DNA from: Rhodoferax sp.
GTDB taxonomy: Bacteria > Pseudomonadota > Gammaproteobacteria > Burkholderiales > Burkholderiaceae
Length of the DNA stretch: 5,020 bases
NCBI GenBank assembly: GCA_028292075.1
Contig: JAQGNA010000685.1
Span: 1-5,020, forward strand
Reading direction: 5' to 3'
The notes beneath the pieces were generated by a model. That model had not been told where the DNA came from. It saw only the letters and a list, made by a program, of their open reading frames with translations, and did no database searches. The position numbers and the translations under genes were made by a program. Shown here piece by piece: positions 1-5,020 of the stretch (positions within the stretch are counted from its first letter, which is position 1; each line of letters begins with the position of its first letter).

Positions 1-446
1 ACCAGGCGCGCGTTCTTCCAGTCGGTCACGTAGACCTTGTGGTCCTTCAGCATGGTCTTGACCGTGTCGCGCAGCAGGGTGGCGTAGTGGCCCGACAGCG
101 GCGCCACGATCAGCACGGCAGGCTGGCCCTTGAGGCTGGCCAGCGTCTTCGCATCGTCGGTAAAACGCTTGAAGCGGCGCAGTTCGCAGAAAGGCTTGTC
201 GATTTCCACCCGTTCGTGCACGGCCACTTCCACTCCGTCGACCTCGACTTTTTGCAGGCCGAAGGCCGGCTTCTCGTAGTCCTTGCCCAGGCGGTACAGC
301 AGGTCGTAGCCGGCCGAAACACGTTGCGAGAACGTGTTCTTGCCGAGTGGCGAAAGCGGGTTGCTGTAAAGCTTGGAAGCAGCTTGCGCAAAATCGGCAA
401 ACGGCTCCATCAAGGCACGTTGGTTTTCGTAAATCTGGTAGAGCAT
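1..446 (-). CDS. phaZ: Intracellular polyhydroxyalkanoate (PHB) depolymerase, N-terminal part
   Basis: This is the first 148 codons of an intracellular PHB depolymerase; the rest lies beyond the left edge. The family hydrolyses stored poly-3-hydroxybutyrate on granules in the cytoplasm, and no signal peptide is visible, which fits. The translation opens MLYQIYENQRALMEPF and contains blocks I recognise from PhaZ1 of Ralstonia and relatives: NPLSPL (29-34), SAGYDLLYRLGK (44-55), KPFCELRRFKRF (84-95), APLSGHYATLLRDTV (115-129) and HKVYVTDWKNARL (136-148). The family is usually a little over 400 residues, so about a third is present. The nucleophile (a cysteine in PhaZ1) and the rest of the alpha/beta-hydrolase core are outside the window, so catalytic competence cannot be judged. 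The ATG at 446-444 is the natural start because family homology begins there. The ribosome binding site is weak (an AGAAG-like stretch about 10 nt upstream). The gene is divergent from the aidB-like gene and has its own promoter and possible operator. Confidence 0.93.
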   Translation of the reverse strand, partial: MLYQIYENQRALMEPFADFAQAASKLYSNPLSPLGKNTFSQRVSAGYDLLYRLGKDYEKPAFGLQKVEVDGVEVAVHERVEIDKPFCELRRFKRFTDDAKTLASLKGQPAVLIVAPLSGHYATLLRDTVKTMLKDHKVYVTDWKNARL

Positions 447-466
447 GGCCTGGCTTCTGAAGAATG

Positions 467-477
467 TTGCAGTGCAA
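467..477. promoter_or_regulatory. Perfect TTGCA-G-TGCAA palindrome, possible PhaR-type operator of phaZ
   Basis: TTGCA at 467-471 and TGCAA at 473-477 form an exact 11-bp dyad. It overlaps the downstream edge of the predicted phaZ -10 and covers the predicted start of transcription, a classic repressor position. TGC/GCA-rich dyads are what the PHB-responsive repressor PhaR is known to bind upstream of phasin and other pha genes. More TGC/GCA elements lie just upstream (GCAG at 482-485 and CTGC at 491-494 on the plus strand). Assignment to PhaR is inference from motif type and gene identity. Confidence 0.45.
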
Positions 478-484
478 TATAGCA
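476..484 (-). promoter_or_regulatory. Candidate extended -10 promoter of phaZ
   Basis: Read on the minus strand, this is TGCTATATT: a TGn extension followed by TATATT. No good -35 hexamer lies 16-18 bp upstream, which is typical of extended -10 promoters. Transcription would start near 468-470, giving a leader of about 22-25 nt before the phaZ ATG at 446. This is a prediction from the sequence only. Confidence 0.45.
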
Positions 485-504
485 GCTGTACTGCCGCGTG
501 GTGT

Positions 505-517
505 GAGGTGAAACCTC
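505..517. repeat. Small inverted repeat GAGGT-GAA-ACCTC
   Basis: The 5-bp arms at 505-509 and 513-517 are perfect, with a 3-nt spacer. The repeat lies in the phaZ/aidB-like intergenic region, roughly 20-30 bp upstream of the predicted phaZ -10. It could be an activator half-site or chance; no known motif is recognised. Confidence 0.3.
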
Positions 518-543
518 CAATTTGACGTAGTCTGTTCGCTCGG

Positions 544-574
544 CGGTGCATTGTTTCGGCGATATGCACCGAAA
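544..574. repeat. Two interleaved inverted repeats in the phaZ/aidB-like intergenic region
   Basis: The first dyad is CGGTGCAT (544-551) with ATGCACCG (564-571): 8-bp perfect arms and a 12-bp spacer. The second, TTTCGG (554-559) with CCGAAA (569-574), has 6-bp perfect arms and a 9-bp spacer, and its right arm overlaps that of the first. The block sits about 98 bp upstream of the phaZ start and about 120 bp upstream of the aidB-like start, so it could act on either gene. It looks like a regulator binding site; no T-run follows, so it is not a terminator. The regulator is not identified. Confidence 0.4.
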
Positions 575-652
575 TCGACCACCATTTGCCCGGGTCTGGT
601 AGCGAGTGAGCCAACTTGCGATCAGCGGGGCGTGGTCTTCCTGGGCGTTTCC

Positions 653-658
653 TATACT
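653..658 (+). promoter_or_regulatory. Candidate -10 element (TATACT) of the aidB-like gene
   Basis: TATACT matches the sigma-70 -10 consensus TATAAT at five of six positions. The hexamer 17 bp upstream (630-635, GCGTGG) is a poor -35, so the promoter would be weak or need an activator. Transcription would begin near 664-666, about 30 nt before the ATG at 696, exactly where a stem-loop sequence begins. Confidence 0.45.
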
Positions 659-663
659 GGAAC

Positions 664-679
664 GGCACTGGAAAGTGCC
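664..679 (+). promoter_or_regulatory. Stem-loop or operator dyad at the 5' end of the aidB-like transcript
   Basis: GGCACT (664-669), loop GGAA (670-673) and AGTGCC (674-679) form a perfect 6-bp stem closed by a GNRA-class tetraloop. It begins about where the transcript should start and ends 3 nt before the AAGGAG ribosome binding site. In RNA it could protect the 5' end or modulate ribosome access; in DNA it is a 16-bp dyad over the start site, suitable for a repressor. The sequence alone does not separate these. Confidence 0.45.
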
Positions 680-682
680 ATC

Positions 683-688
683 AAGGAG
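683..688 (+). promoter_or_regulatory. Ribosome binding site AAGGAG fixing the aidB-like start
   Basis: AAGGAG is followed by 7 nt and the ATG at 696. The reading frame stays open upstream to another ATG at 606, but that one has no comparable site and would put 30 non-homologous residues on the protein and place the predicted promoter inside the coding region. The ATG at 696 gives MPWTTHEV, matching the usual AidB beginning. Confidence 0.8.
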
Positions 689-695
689 ATGCGGC

Positions 696-2342
696 ATGCC
701 CTGGACCACCCATGAAGTCACCAACGTGGTGCCTGAATTGAGGGACGTCAACCTCTACGACACCGATCAGGCCCTGCAGAGCGCGCTGAAGCTGGGCAAC
801 GGCGACGCTCATGAGGCCGCGTTGCTGGCCTACGGGCGGGTGCTCGGAAGCGCGACGACGCTGCGCTGGGCCGAGGACGCGAATCGGTTCAAGCCCGAGC
901 TGCAAGCCTTCGATCGCGCGGGCCACCGCATCGACGTGGTCCATTACCACCCAGCGTGGCACCAGGTCATGGCGTTGCTGCGCGGGCAGAACCTGGTGGC
1001 GCTGCCTTTTGCAGACCCGCGCCGCGGGAGCTGGAGCGCCTATGCGGCTGGCTTCTATCTGCATGCCCAGGTGGAGACCGGCTCTCTCTGCCCCGCGTCC
1101 ATGACATTCGCCAGCATTCCCGTATTGCAGCAGGAACCGGCGTTGTTCGCGGAGCTCGGCCCGAAGCTGTTGTCGACCGTGTACGACGAGCGCGACCTGC
1201 CGATCGACCAGAAGGCGTCGATCCTGATCGGCATGGGAATGACCGAAAAGCAGGGCGGCTCGGATGTGCGGACCAACACCACCACCGCAACGCCGCTGGC
1301 CGGCGCAGGCCGAGGCGAGGCCTACAGCCTGGTCGGCCACAAGTGGTTTTTTTCGGCGCCGATGTGCGACGCGCACCTGGTGCTGGCGCGCAGCCCTGGT
1401 GGCCTGTCGTGCTTCTTCGTGCCACGCTTCGCGCCCGGTGGTGAGAAGAACGCCGTGCAGGTCCAGCGGCTGAAGGACAAGCTGGGCAATGCGTCCAATG
1501 CCAGCAGCGAGGTGGAGTTCCTGGGCGCGTGGGGCCGGATGGTCGGCGAAGAAGGCCGCGGCATCCAGACGATTCTGCAGATGGCCACGTTGACGCGGCT
1601 GCACTGCGTGATCGGCAGTGCCGGCATGGTCCGCGCCGCCACCCGCCAGGCCATCCACTACGCGCGCCATCGCCAGGCGTTTGGCCGGCCGCTGGTGGCG
1701 CAGCCGCTGATGCAGAACGTGCTGGCCGACATGGCCCTCGAAAGCGAGGCGGCGACCCAGCTGATGATGCATCTGGCACGCTCGTTCGAGCAGGCAGACG
1801 GTGCGCTGGCCCGCGCCTGCCAGCGCATCGTCACGCCGGCCGCCAAATTCTGGGTCTGCAAGCGGGGCGTTGAACTGGCTGGCGAGGCGATGGAGGTGTT
1901 CGGCGGCAACGGCTATGTGGAAGACGGCCCCATGGCCCGTCTGTTCCGCGACATGCCGGTCAATTCGATCTGGGAAGGTTCGGGCAATGTGATGTGCCTC
2001 GATGTGCTGCGGGCCATCGGCCGGGAGCCGGAGGCCTGGCAGTGCCTGATGGACGACCTCGCCGCCACCGCGTCGCAAGATGCCCGGCTTGCGCCCGCGT
2101 TCGCGGCGCTACTTGCGTTGTCGTCTGGTCAGCCCGAAGCCCTGGAAGCCGGCGCTCGGCGGCTGGCGCAGGCGCTGGTGTTGCTGGTGCAGGCCGGGCT
2201 GCTGCTGAAGCACGCGCCGGCGTTCGTTGCCGATGGCTTTATCACCTCGCGCTTTGGCGCCGGCTGGGGGCGCGTGTATGGAACATTGCCTGCGGGCGTG
2301 GACTGCCAGGCCGTCATCGACCGGGCCTGGAGTCCGGCCTGA
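696..2342 (+). CDS. aidB: AidB-type acyl-CoA dehydrogenase family flavoprotein
   Basis: A 548-residue protein, close in length to E. coli AidB (about 541) and similar along most of it. The AidB-like N-terminus is followed by HAQVETGSLCP (123-133), GMGMTEKQGGSDV (179-191; acyl-CoA dehydrogenase signature 1), GHKWFFS (214-220), LKDKLGNASNAS (259-270), a full match to signature 2 (E400, G403, G404, G406, Y407, D410, R415, D419) and MPVNSIWEGSGNVMCLDVLR (420-439). E427, in the W-E-G motif, falls where medium-chain acyl-CoA dehydrogenases carry their catalytic glutamate. FAD binding is therefore expected. E. coli AidB is induced by Ada during alkylation stress, binds DNA through a basic C-terminal domain and has only weak dehydrogenase activity. 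Here residues 444-548 carry about 10 acidic and 7 basic side chains, so DNA binding is doubtful. The gene stands alone, divergent from phaZ and convergent with the aminotransferase. The family is secure; the physiological role (alkylation defence or acyl-CoA metabolism) is open. Confidence 0.92.
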   Translation: MPWTTHEVTNVVPELRDVNLYDTDQALQSALKLGNGDAHEAALLAYGRVLGSATTLRWAEDANRFKPELQAFDRAGHRIDVVHYHPAWHQVMALLRGQNLVALPFADPRRGSWSAYAAGFYLHAQVETGSLCPASMTFASIPVLQQEPALFAELGPKLLSTVYDERDLPIDQKASILIGMGMTEKQGGSDVRTNTTTATPLAGAGRGEAYSLVGHKWFFSAPMCDAHLVLARSPGGLSCFFVPRFAPGGEKNAVQVQRLKDKLGNASNASSEVEFLGAWGRMVGEEGRGIQTILQMATLTRLHCVIGSAGMVRAATRQAIHYARHRQAFGRPLVAQPLMQNVLADMALESEAATQLMMHLARSFEQADGALARACQRIVTPAAKFWVCKRGVELAGEAMEVFGGNGYVEDGPMARLFRDMPVNSIWEGSGNVMCLDVLRAIGREPEAWQCLMDDLAATASQDARLAPAFAALLALSSGQPEALEAGARRLAQALVLLVQAGLLLKHAPAFVADGFITSRFGAGWGRVYGTLPAGVDCQAVIDRAWSPA

Positions 2343-2378
2343 ACCACCCCCGGGGAGGAGAGGATGCGAATCAGAAGG
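2343..2378. other. Short convergent gap without a recognisable terminator
   Basis: Only 36 bp separate the stop codons of the aidB-like gene and the aminotransferase. The gap contains CCCCGGGG, which has no loop, and a purine-rich stretch GGGGAGGAGAGG, but no stem-loop followed by a T-run on either strand. Transcripts probably run into each other's 3' ends or stop by Rho. Confidence 0.6.
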
Positions 2379-3575
2379 TCAGATGACCTTGGCGATGGCC
2401 GCGCAGACGTAGTCGATGTTCTTGCTGTTCAGCGCGGCCACGCACATGCGGCCGGTGTCGGTGCCGTAAACGCCGAATTCGTTGCGCAGCCGGACCATCT
2501 GGTCCTTGGTGAGGCCCGAGTAACTGAACATGCCGACCTGCGTGGTGATGAAGCTCATGTCGGCGGCAACGCCGGCGGCCTTCAGCTTCTCGACCAGTGC
2601 CAGCCGCATCTGCTTGATGCGCAAACGCATGTCGCCGAGTTCCTTCTCCCACACGGCGCGCAGGTCGGGCGTGTTCAGCACGGCCGCCACCACGGTGCCG
2701 CCATGAATCGGCGGGTTGCTGTAGTTGGTGCGAATGACGATCTTCAGCTGGCTCAGCACCCGGCTGGCTTCTTCCTTGTCGGCACAGAGCACGCTCAGCG
2801 CGCCGACCCGTTCGCCATACAGGCTGAAGCTCTTGCTGAAGGACGTGGACACAAAGAAGCAGAGGCCGGCGGCGACGAACTTGCCAATCACGGCGCCGTC
2901 TTCGGTGATGCCCTGGCCGAAGCCCTGGTAGGCCATGTCGAGAAACGGCACCAGGTTCTTCGACTTGACGGCTTCGATCACGCCGTCCCACTGCTCTGGC
3001 GTGATGTCGTAGCCGGTGGGGTTATGGCAGCAGGCATGCAGCACCACGACCGTACCCTCGGGCGCGGCGTTCAGGTCGGCCAGCATGCCCTCGACGTTGA
3101 CGCCACGCTTCGCTGCGTCGTAATAGGCGTAGCTTTCTACCTTGAAGCCGGCGTTGGTGAACAGCGCACGGTGGTTTTCCCAGCTCGGGTCGCTGATCAA
3201 CACCTTGGCGTTGGGGTTCAGGTGCTTCAGGAAGTCGGCGCCGATCTTCAGGCCGCCAGTGCCGCCGATCGCCTGAACCGTGGCCACGCGGCCTTCGCGC
3301 AGAGGCTCGCTGTCGACCCCGAAGACGAGATTCTTGACGGCGGTGTCATAAGCGGCGATGCCGTCGATCGGCAGATAGCCGCGTGCCTTTGGCGACTCCA
3401 TCATGGCGCGCTCGGCGGCCTGCACGCATTCGAGCAGGGGCAGCTTGCCGTTGTCGTCGTAATACACACCCACGCCGAGGTTGACTTTGGAAGGGTTGGG
3501 ATCGGCGGCGAACTGCTCGTTGAGGCCCAGGATCGGGTCGCGCGGGGCCATTTCGACGGCGGTGAACAATGACAT
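2379..3575 (-). CDS. tyrB: Class I aspartate/aromatic amino acid aminotransferase (PLP)
   Basis: A complete 398-residue cytoplasmic enzyme, near the 396-397 residues of E. coli AspC and TyrB. It belongs to the family of PLP-dependent homodimers that move an amino group between glutamate/2-oxoglutarate and aspartate/oxaloacetate or the aromatic pair, including the last step of tyrosine and phenylalanine synthesis. Landmarks: GGTGG (104-108) and W132 at the cofactor phosphate and ring, HNPTG (184-188) with N185, D213 in FLDMAYQGF pairing with the PLP nitrogen, Y216, SFSKSF with K248 as the Schiff-base lysine, R256, R282 in IRTNYSNPP (side-chain carboxylate contact in aspartate aminotransferases) and R376 binding the substrate alpha-carboxylate. 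Every expected catalytic residue is present. The start MSLFTAVEMAPRDPILGL has an AGGA ribosome binding site; the frame is open further upstream, but that extension has no homology to the family. Aspartate versus aromatic preference cannot be settled by eye, so the symbol tyrB is tentative. The gene is divergent from uvrB, an arrangement I recall from related betaproteobacteria. Confidence 0.92.
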   Translation of the reverse strand: MSLFTAVEMAPRDPILGLNEQFAADPNPSKVNLGVGVYYDDNGKLPLLECVQAAERAMMESPKARGYLPIDGIAAYDTAVKNLVFGVDSEPLREGRVATVQAIGGTGGLKIGADFLKHLNPNAKVLISDPSWENHRALFTNAGFKVESYAYYDAAKRGVNVEGMLADLNAAPEGTVVVLHACCHNPTGYDITPEQWDGVIEAVKSKNLVPFLDMAYQGFGQGITEDGAVIGKFVAAGLCFFVSTSFSKSFSLYGERVGALSVLCADKEEASRVLSQLKIVIRTNYSNPPIHGGTVVAAVLNTPDLRAVWEKELGDMRLRIKQMRLALVEKLKAAGVAADMSFITTQVGMFSYSGLTKDQMVRLRNEFGVYGTDTGRMCVAALNSKNIDYVCAAIAKVI

Positions 3576-3581
3576 GGAAAG

Positions 3582-3585
3582 TCCT
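3582..3585 (-). promoter_or_regulatory. Ribosome binding site (AGGA) of the aminotransferase
   Basis: On the minus strand AGGA is followed by 6 nt (CTTTCC) and the ATG at 3575. This supports the start at MSLFTAVEMAP over an in-frame upstream extension that would begin near 3758. Confidence 0.65.
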
Positions 3586-3813
3586 ATGAGTTGGTCTGAG
3601 CGGGTGCCGGCGGCTTGCAAAAATGCAGCGCGGGCGGCCTGAATTTTAGCCGTGCGCCACAGCGTGCAGTGCCGTTGGTCAACGCTCTGGCAGACTTTTG
3701 AAGCCTGGATGCGACGCCGGCCCCTGGCGCGCCCGGTGCACCAGATCGACCCTGCCAAGGTCTTGCGCTGTAGGACGGACCCTTGGGATTGGCGGCAACG
3801 GCGCCATATGGGT

Positions 3814-3829
3814 CTGTGTTCCTATACAG
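3814..3829 (+). promoter_or_regulatory. LexA-binding SOS box of uvrB
   Basis: CTGT (3814-3817), eight bases GTTCCTAT, ACAG (3826-3829) is an exact match to CTGT-N8-ACAG, the LexA operator core of most proteobacteria. It lies 73 bp upstream of the uvrB start and overlaps a TATACA -10-like hexamer. uvrB is a classic LexA-controlled gene, so LexA repression with induction on DNA damage is expected. The core match is certain; function is inferred from position and gene identity. Confidence 0.87.
3823..3828 (+). promoter_or_regulatory. Candidate uvrB -10 element (TATACA) inside the SOS box
   Basis: TATACA matches four of six bases of TATAAT and lies within the LexA box, so bound LexA would block RNA polymerase directly. 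No good -35 is seen at 16-18 bp. Transcription would start near 3835, leaving a leader of roughly 68 nt. Confidence 0.4.
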
Positions 3830-3902
3830 TGCCAGGGTCGATGCCTGCGGGTTTCGCCGCGCGGTTCTAGCCACCGCCCTGCCATTCACCGAGTTGATGC
3901 CC

Positions 3903-5020
3903 ATGTCCGATCTCTCCACCCTTTCCGCTGCCGAAAATGACGTCGAGGTGCTCGACGCGCCGCCCAAGGGCGAATTTGTGAGCTTTGAAGGCTCGCCGTT
4001 CCAGCTGTTCATGCCGTATCCGCCGGCCGGCGACCAGCCGCAGGCCATCGACAAGCTGGTCGAAGGGGTGAACGACGGCGAAGTATTCCAGACGCTGCTG
4101 GGAGTCACCGGCTCCGGCAAGACCTTCACCATGGCCAACGTGATCGCGCGCCTGGGTCGGCCGGCGATCGTGTTCGCGCCCAACAAGACCCTGGCCGCCC
4201 AGCTGTACAGCGAGTTCCGCGAGTTCTTTCCGAACAACGCGGTGGAATATTTCGTCAGCTATTACGACTACTACCAGCCCGAGGCCTATGTGCCGCAACG
4301 CGACCTGTTCATCGAAAAAGACTCGGCGATCAACGAGCACATCGAGCAGATGCGGCTGTCATGCACCAAGAGCATCATCGAGCGGCGCGACGTGGTGATC
4401 GTGGCCACCGTGTCGGCCATCTACGGCATTGGCGAGCCGGAGAGCTACCACCGCATGGTGATGACGCTGCGGACCAACGACAAGGTCGGCCAGCGCGACG
4501 TGATCGCCCAGCTCATCCGCATGCAGTACCAGCGCAATGACCAGGACTTTTCTCGCGGAAAGTTCCGGGTGCGCGGCGACACCATCGACGTGTTCCCGGC
4601 CGAGCATTCCGAGCTGGCCATCCGCATCGAGCTGTTCGACGACGAGATCGAGACGCTGCAACTGTTCGACCCGCTCACCGGCCGCATCCGGCAGAAGATT
4701 CCGCGCTTCACCGTCTACCCCAGCAGCCACTACGTCACCCCGCGCGACAAGGTGCTGGGCGCCGTGGAATCGATCAAGCTGGAGCTGTCGCAGCGTCTCA
4801 ACGAACTGGTGGCCGCCGGCAAGCTGGTGGAGGCCCAACGGCTGGAGCAGCGCACGCGGTTCGACCTGGAGATGCTCAGCGAGATCGGCCACTGCAAGGG
4901 CATCGAGAACTACACGCGGCACCTGAGCGGCGCAGCCCCGGGCCAGCCGCCTTCGACGCTGACCGACTACCTGCCCAAGGACGCGCTGATGTTCCTTGAC
5001 GAGAGCCACATCCTGATCGG
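3903..5020 (+). CDS. uvrB: UvrABC excinuclease subunit B, N-terminal part
   Basis: The first 372 codons of UvrB, cut by the right edge; the family is usually about 670-700 residues. UvrB is the damage-verifying helicase-like ATPase of nucleotide excision repair: UvrA loads it on DNA, and it then recruits UvrC to cut on both sides of the lesion. Visible landmarks: Walker A GVTGSGKT (67-74, K73), [12 protein letters not shown] (91-102), the beta-hairpin region with its aromatic cluster [10 protein letters not shown] (120-129) that clamps [21 protein letters not shown] (136-153), VSAIYGIG (170-177), [14 protein letters not shown] (221-234), [11 protein letters not shown] (333-343) and Walker B LDESH (365-369). 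Helicase motifs IV-VI and the C-terminal UVR domain lie outside. K73 aligns with K45 of E. coli UvrB, so there is about 28 residues of acidic N-terminal extension, common in betaproteobacteria. ATG 3903 has only a weak GAG-type ribosome binding site; an in-frame ATG at 3897 would add two residues and cannot be excluded. The upstream SOS box supports DNA-damage induction. Confidence 0.97.
   Translation, partial: MSDLSTLSAAENDVEVLDAPPKGEFVSFEGSPFQLFMPYPPAGDQPQAIDKLVEGVNDGEVFQTLLGVTGSGKTFTMANVIARLGRPAIVFAPNKTLAAQLYSEFREFFPNNAVEYFVSYYDYYQPEAYVPQRDLFIEKDSAINEHIEQMRLSCTKSIIERRDVVIVATVSAIYGIGEPESYHRMVMTLRTNDKVGQRDVIAQLIRMQYQRNDQDFSRGKFRVRGDTIDVFPAEHSELAIRIELFDDEIETLQLFDPLTGRIRQKIPRFTVYPSSHYVTPRDKVLGAVESIKLELSQRLNELVAAGKLVEAQRLEQRTRFDLEMLSEIGHCKGIENYTRHLSGAAPGQPPSTLTDYLPKDALMFLDESHILI

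Larger units (their letters stand above)
3576..3902. other. Divergent intergenic region between the aminotransferase and uvrB
   Basis: These 327 bp contain no convincing gene. For the aminotransferase (minus strand) there is a TAAAAT -10-like hexamer at 3643-3648 about 70 bp before its start, without a good -35 at standard spacing; a TTGACC at 3677-3682 is too far away (28 bp). A TGCA-AAAA-TGCA dyad lies at 3616-3627 and an 8-bp palindrome GGTGCACC at 3735-3742. The uvrB side holds the LexA box described separately. Between about 3690 and 3800 I see nothing I can name. Several short open frames cross the region but have no ribosome binding site and no recognisable protein. Confidence 0.6.

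Noticed and set aside
39..482. 147-codon plus-strand open frame at the left edge
   Set aside because: It lies opposite phaZ, whose minus-strand translation matches intracellular PHB depolymerases closely.
522..550. TTGACG at 522-527 as a -35 element for a plus-strand promoter
   Set aside because: The bases at the -10 position (about 545-550, GGTGCA) do not resemble TATAAT.
606..695. Upstream in-frame ATG that would lengthen the aidB-like protein by 30 residues
   Set aside because: No ribosome binding site at 606, no AidB homology in the added residues, and the predicted promoter and hairpin would fall inside the coding region. AAGGAG directly serves the ATG at 696.
681..2078. 465-codon open frame on the minus strand opposite the aidB-like gene
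   Set aside because: It is in the same codon-complementary phase, with no ribosome binding site and no recognisable protein, whereas the plus-strand frame is a clear AidB homologue.
2318..2342. GGCC/CCGG self-pairing near the end of the aidB-like gene as a terminator for the aminotransferase
   Set aside because: The arms are short and belong to coding sequence, and no T-run follows on the minus strand.
2364..3572. 402-codon open frame on the plus strand opposite the aminotransferase, preceded by a purine-rich stretch
   Set aside because: Its codons lie exactly opposite those of the aminotransferase, so its stops would need TTA, CTA or TCA in that gene, which are rare in GC-rich genes. The product is His/Ala/Val/Gly-rich with no recognisable domain, typical of a mirror frame.
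664..3833. GGCACTG/CAGTGCC found in both intergenic regions (664-670, 3667-3673, 3827-3833), suggesting a shared regulator
   Set aside because: The same 7-mer also occurs inside coding sequence, for example near 1617, 2040, 2593 and 3256, so it is not promoter-specific.
3867..5009. Two minus-strand open frames (to 4340 and from 4359) opposite uvrB
   Set aside because: Both are mirror frames of uvrB, interrupted only where uvrB uses a TCA serine codon. They have no family resemblance.

Overview
The window is GC-rich chromosomal DNA from what looks like a betaproteobacterium, most likely Burkholderiales and probably Comamonadaceae-like. That placement is a judgement from three things: the protein sequences (an intracellular PHB depolymerase of the PhaZ1 type, and a UvrB with a betaproteobacterial N-terminal extension), the strong G/C bias at third codon positions, and an aminotransferase lying divergent from uvrB. 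I see no mobile element, CRISPR array, rRNA, tRNA, attachment site or phage gene. It reads as ordinary core chromosome. I did not find a previously undescribed multi-gene system; the points of interest are regulatory.

Layout from left to right. (1) 1-446, minus strand: the first 148 codons of an intracellular polyhydroxyalkanoate depolymerase (phaZ), cut by the left edge. (2) 447-695: a divergent intergenic region. It holds a likely extended -10 promoter for phaZ overlapped by a perfect TTGCA-G-TGCAA palindrome, two further dyads, and a -10 element for the next gene followed by a 5' stem-loop next to the ribosome binding site. (3) 696-2342, plus strand: a 548-residue AidB-type acyl-CoA dehydrogenase-like flavoprotein. 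(4) 2343-2378: a 36-bp convergent gap with no recognisable terminator. (5) 2379-3575, minus strand: a 398-residue class I aspartate/aromatic amino acid aminotransferase. (6) 3576-3902: a 327-bp divergent intergenic region with a perfect LexA (SOS) box, CTGT-N8-ACAG, at 3814-3829. (7) 3903-5020, plus strand: the first 372 codons of uvrB, cut by the right edge.

The genes form two divergent pairs (phaZ/aidB-like and aminotransferase/uvrB), and the middle two genes converge. All four appear to be transcribed separately. Two belong to DNA-repair families: uvrB (nucleotide excision repair, with a clear SOS site) and the aidB homologue (E. coli AidB belongs to the Ada alkylation response). No SOS box or obvious Ada-type box is visible upstream of the aidB homologue, and its C-terminal domain is acidic rather than basic. 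A shared repair role is therefore not supported by the sequence, and a metabolic role beside phaZ is an open alternative. The long antisense reading frames opposite every gene are explained by the scarcity of TTA, CTA and TCA codons in GC-rich genes.
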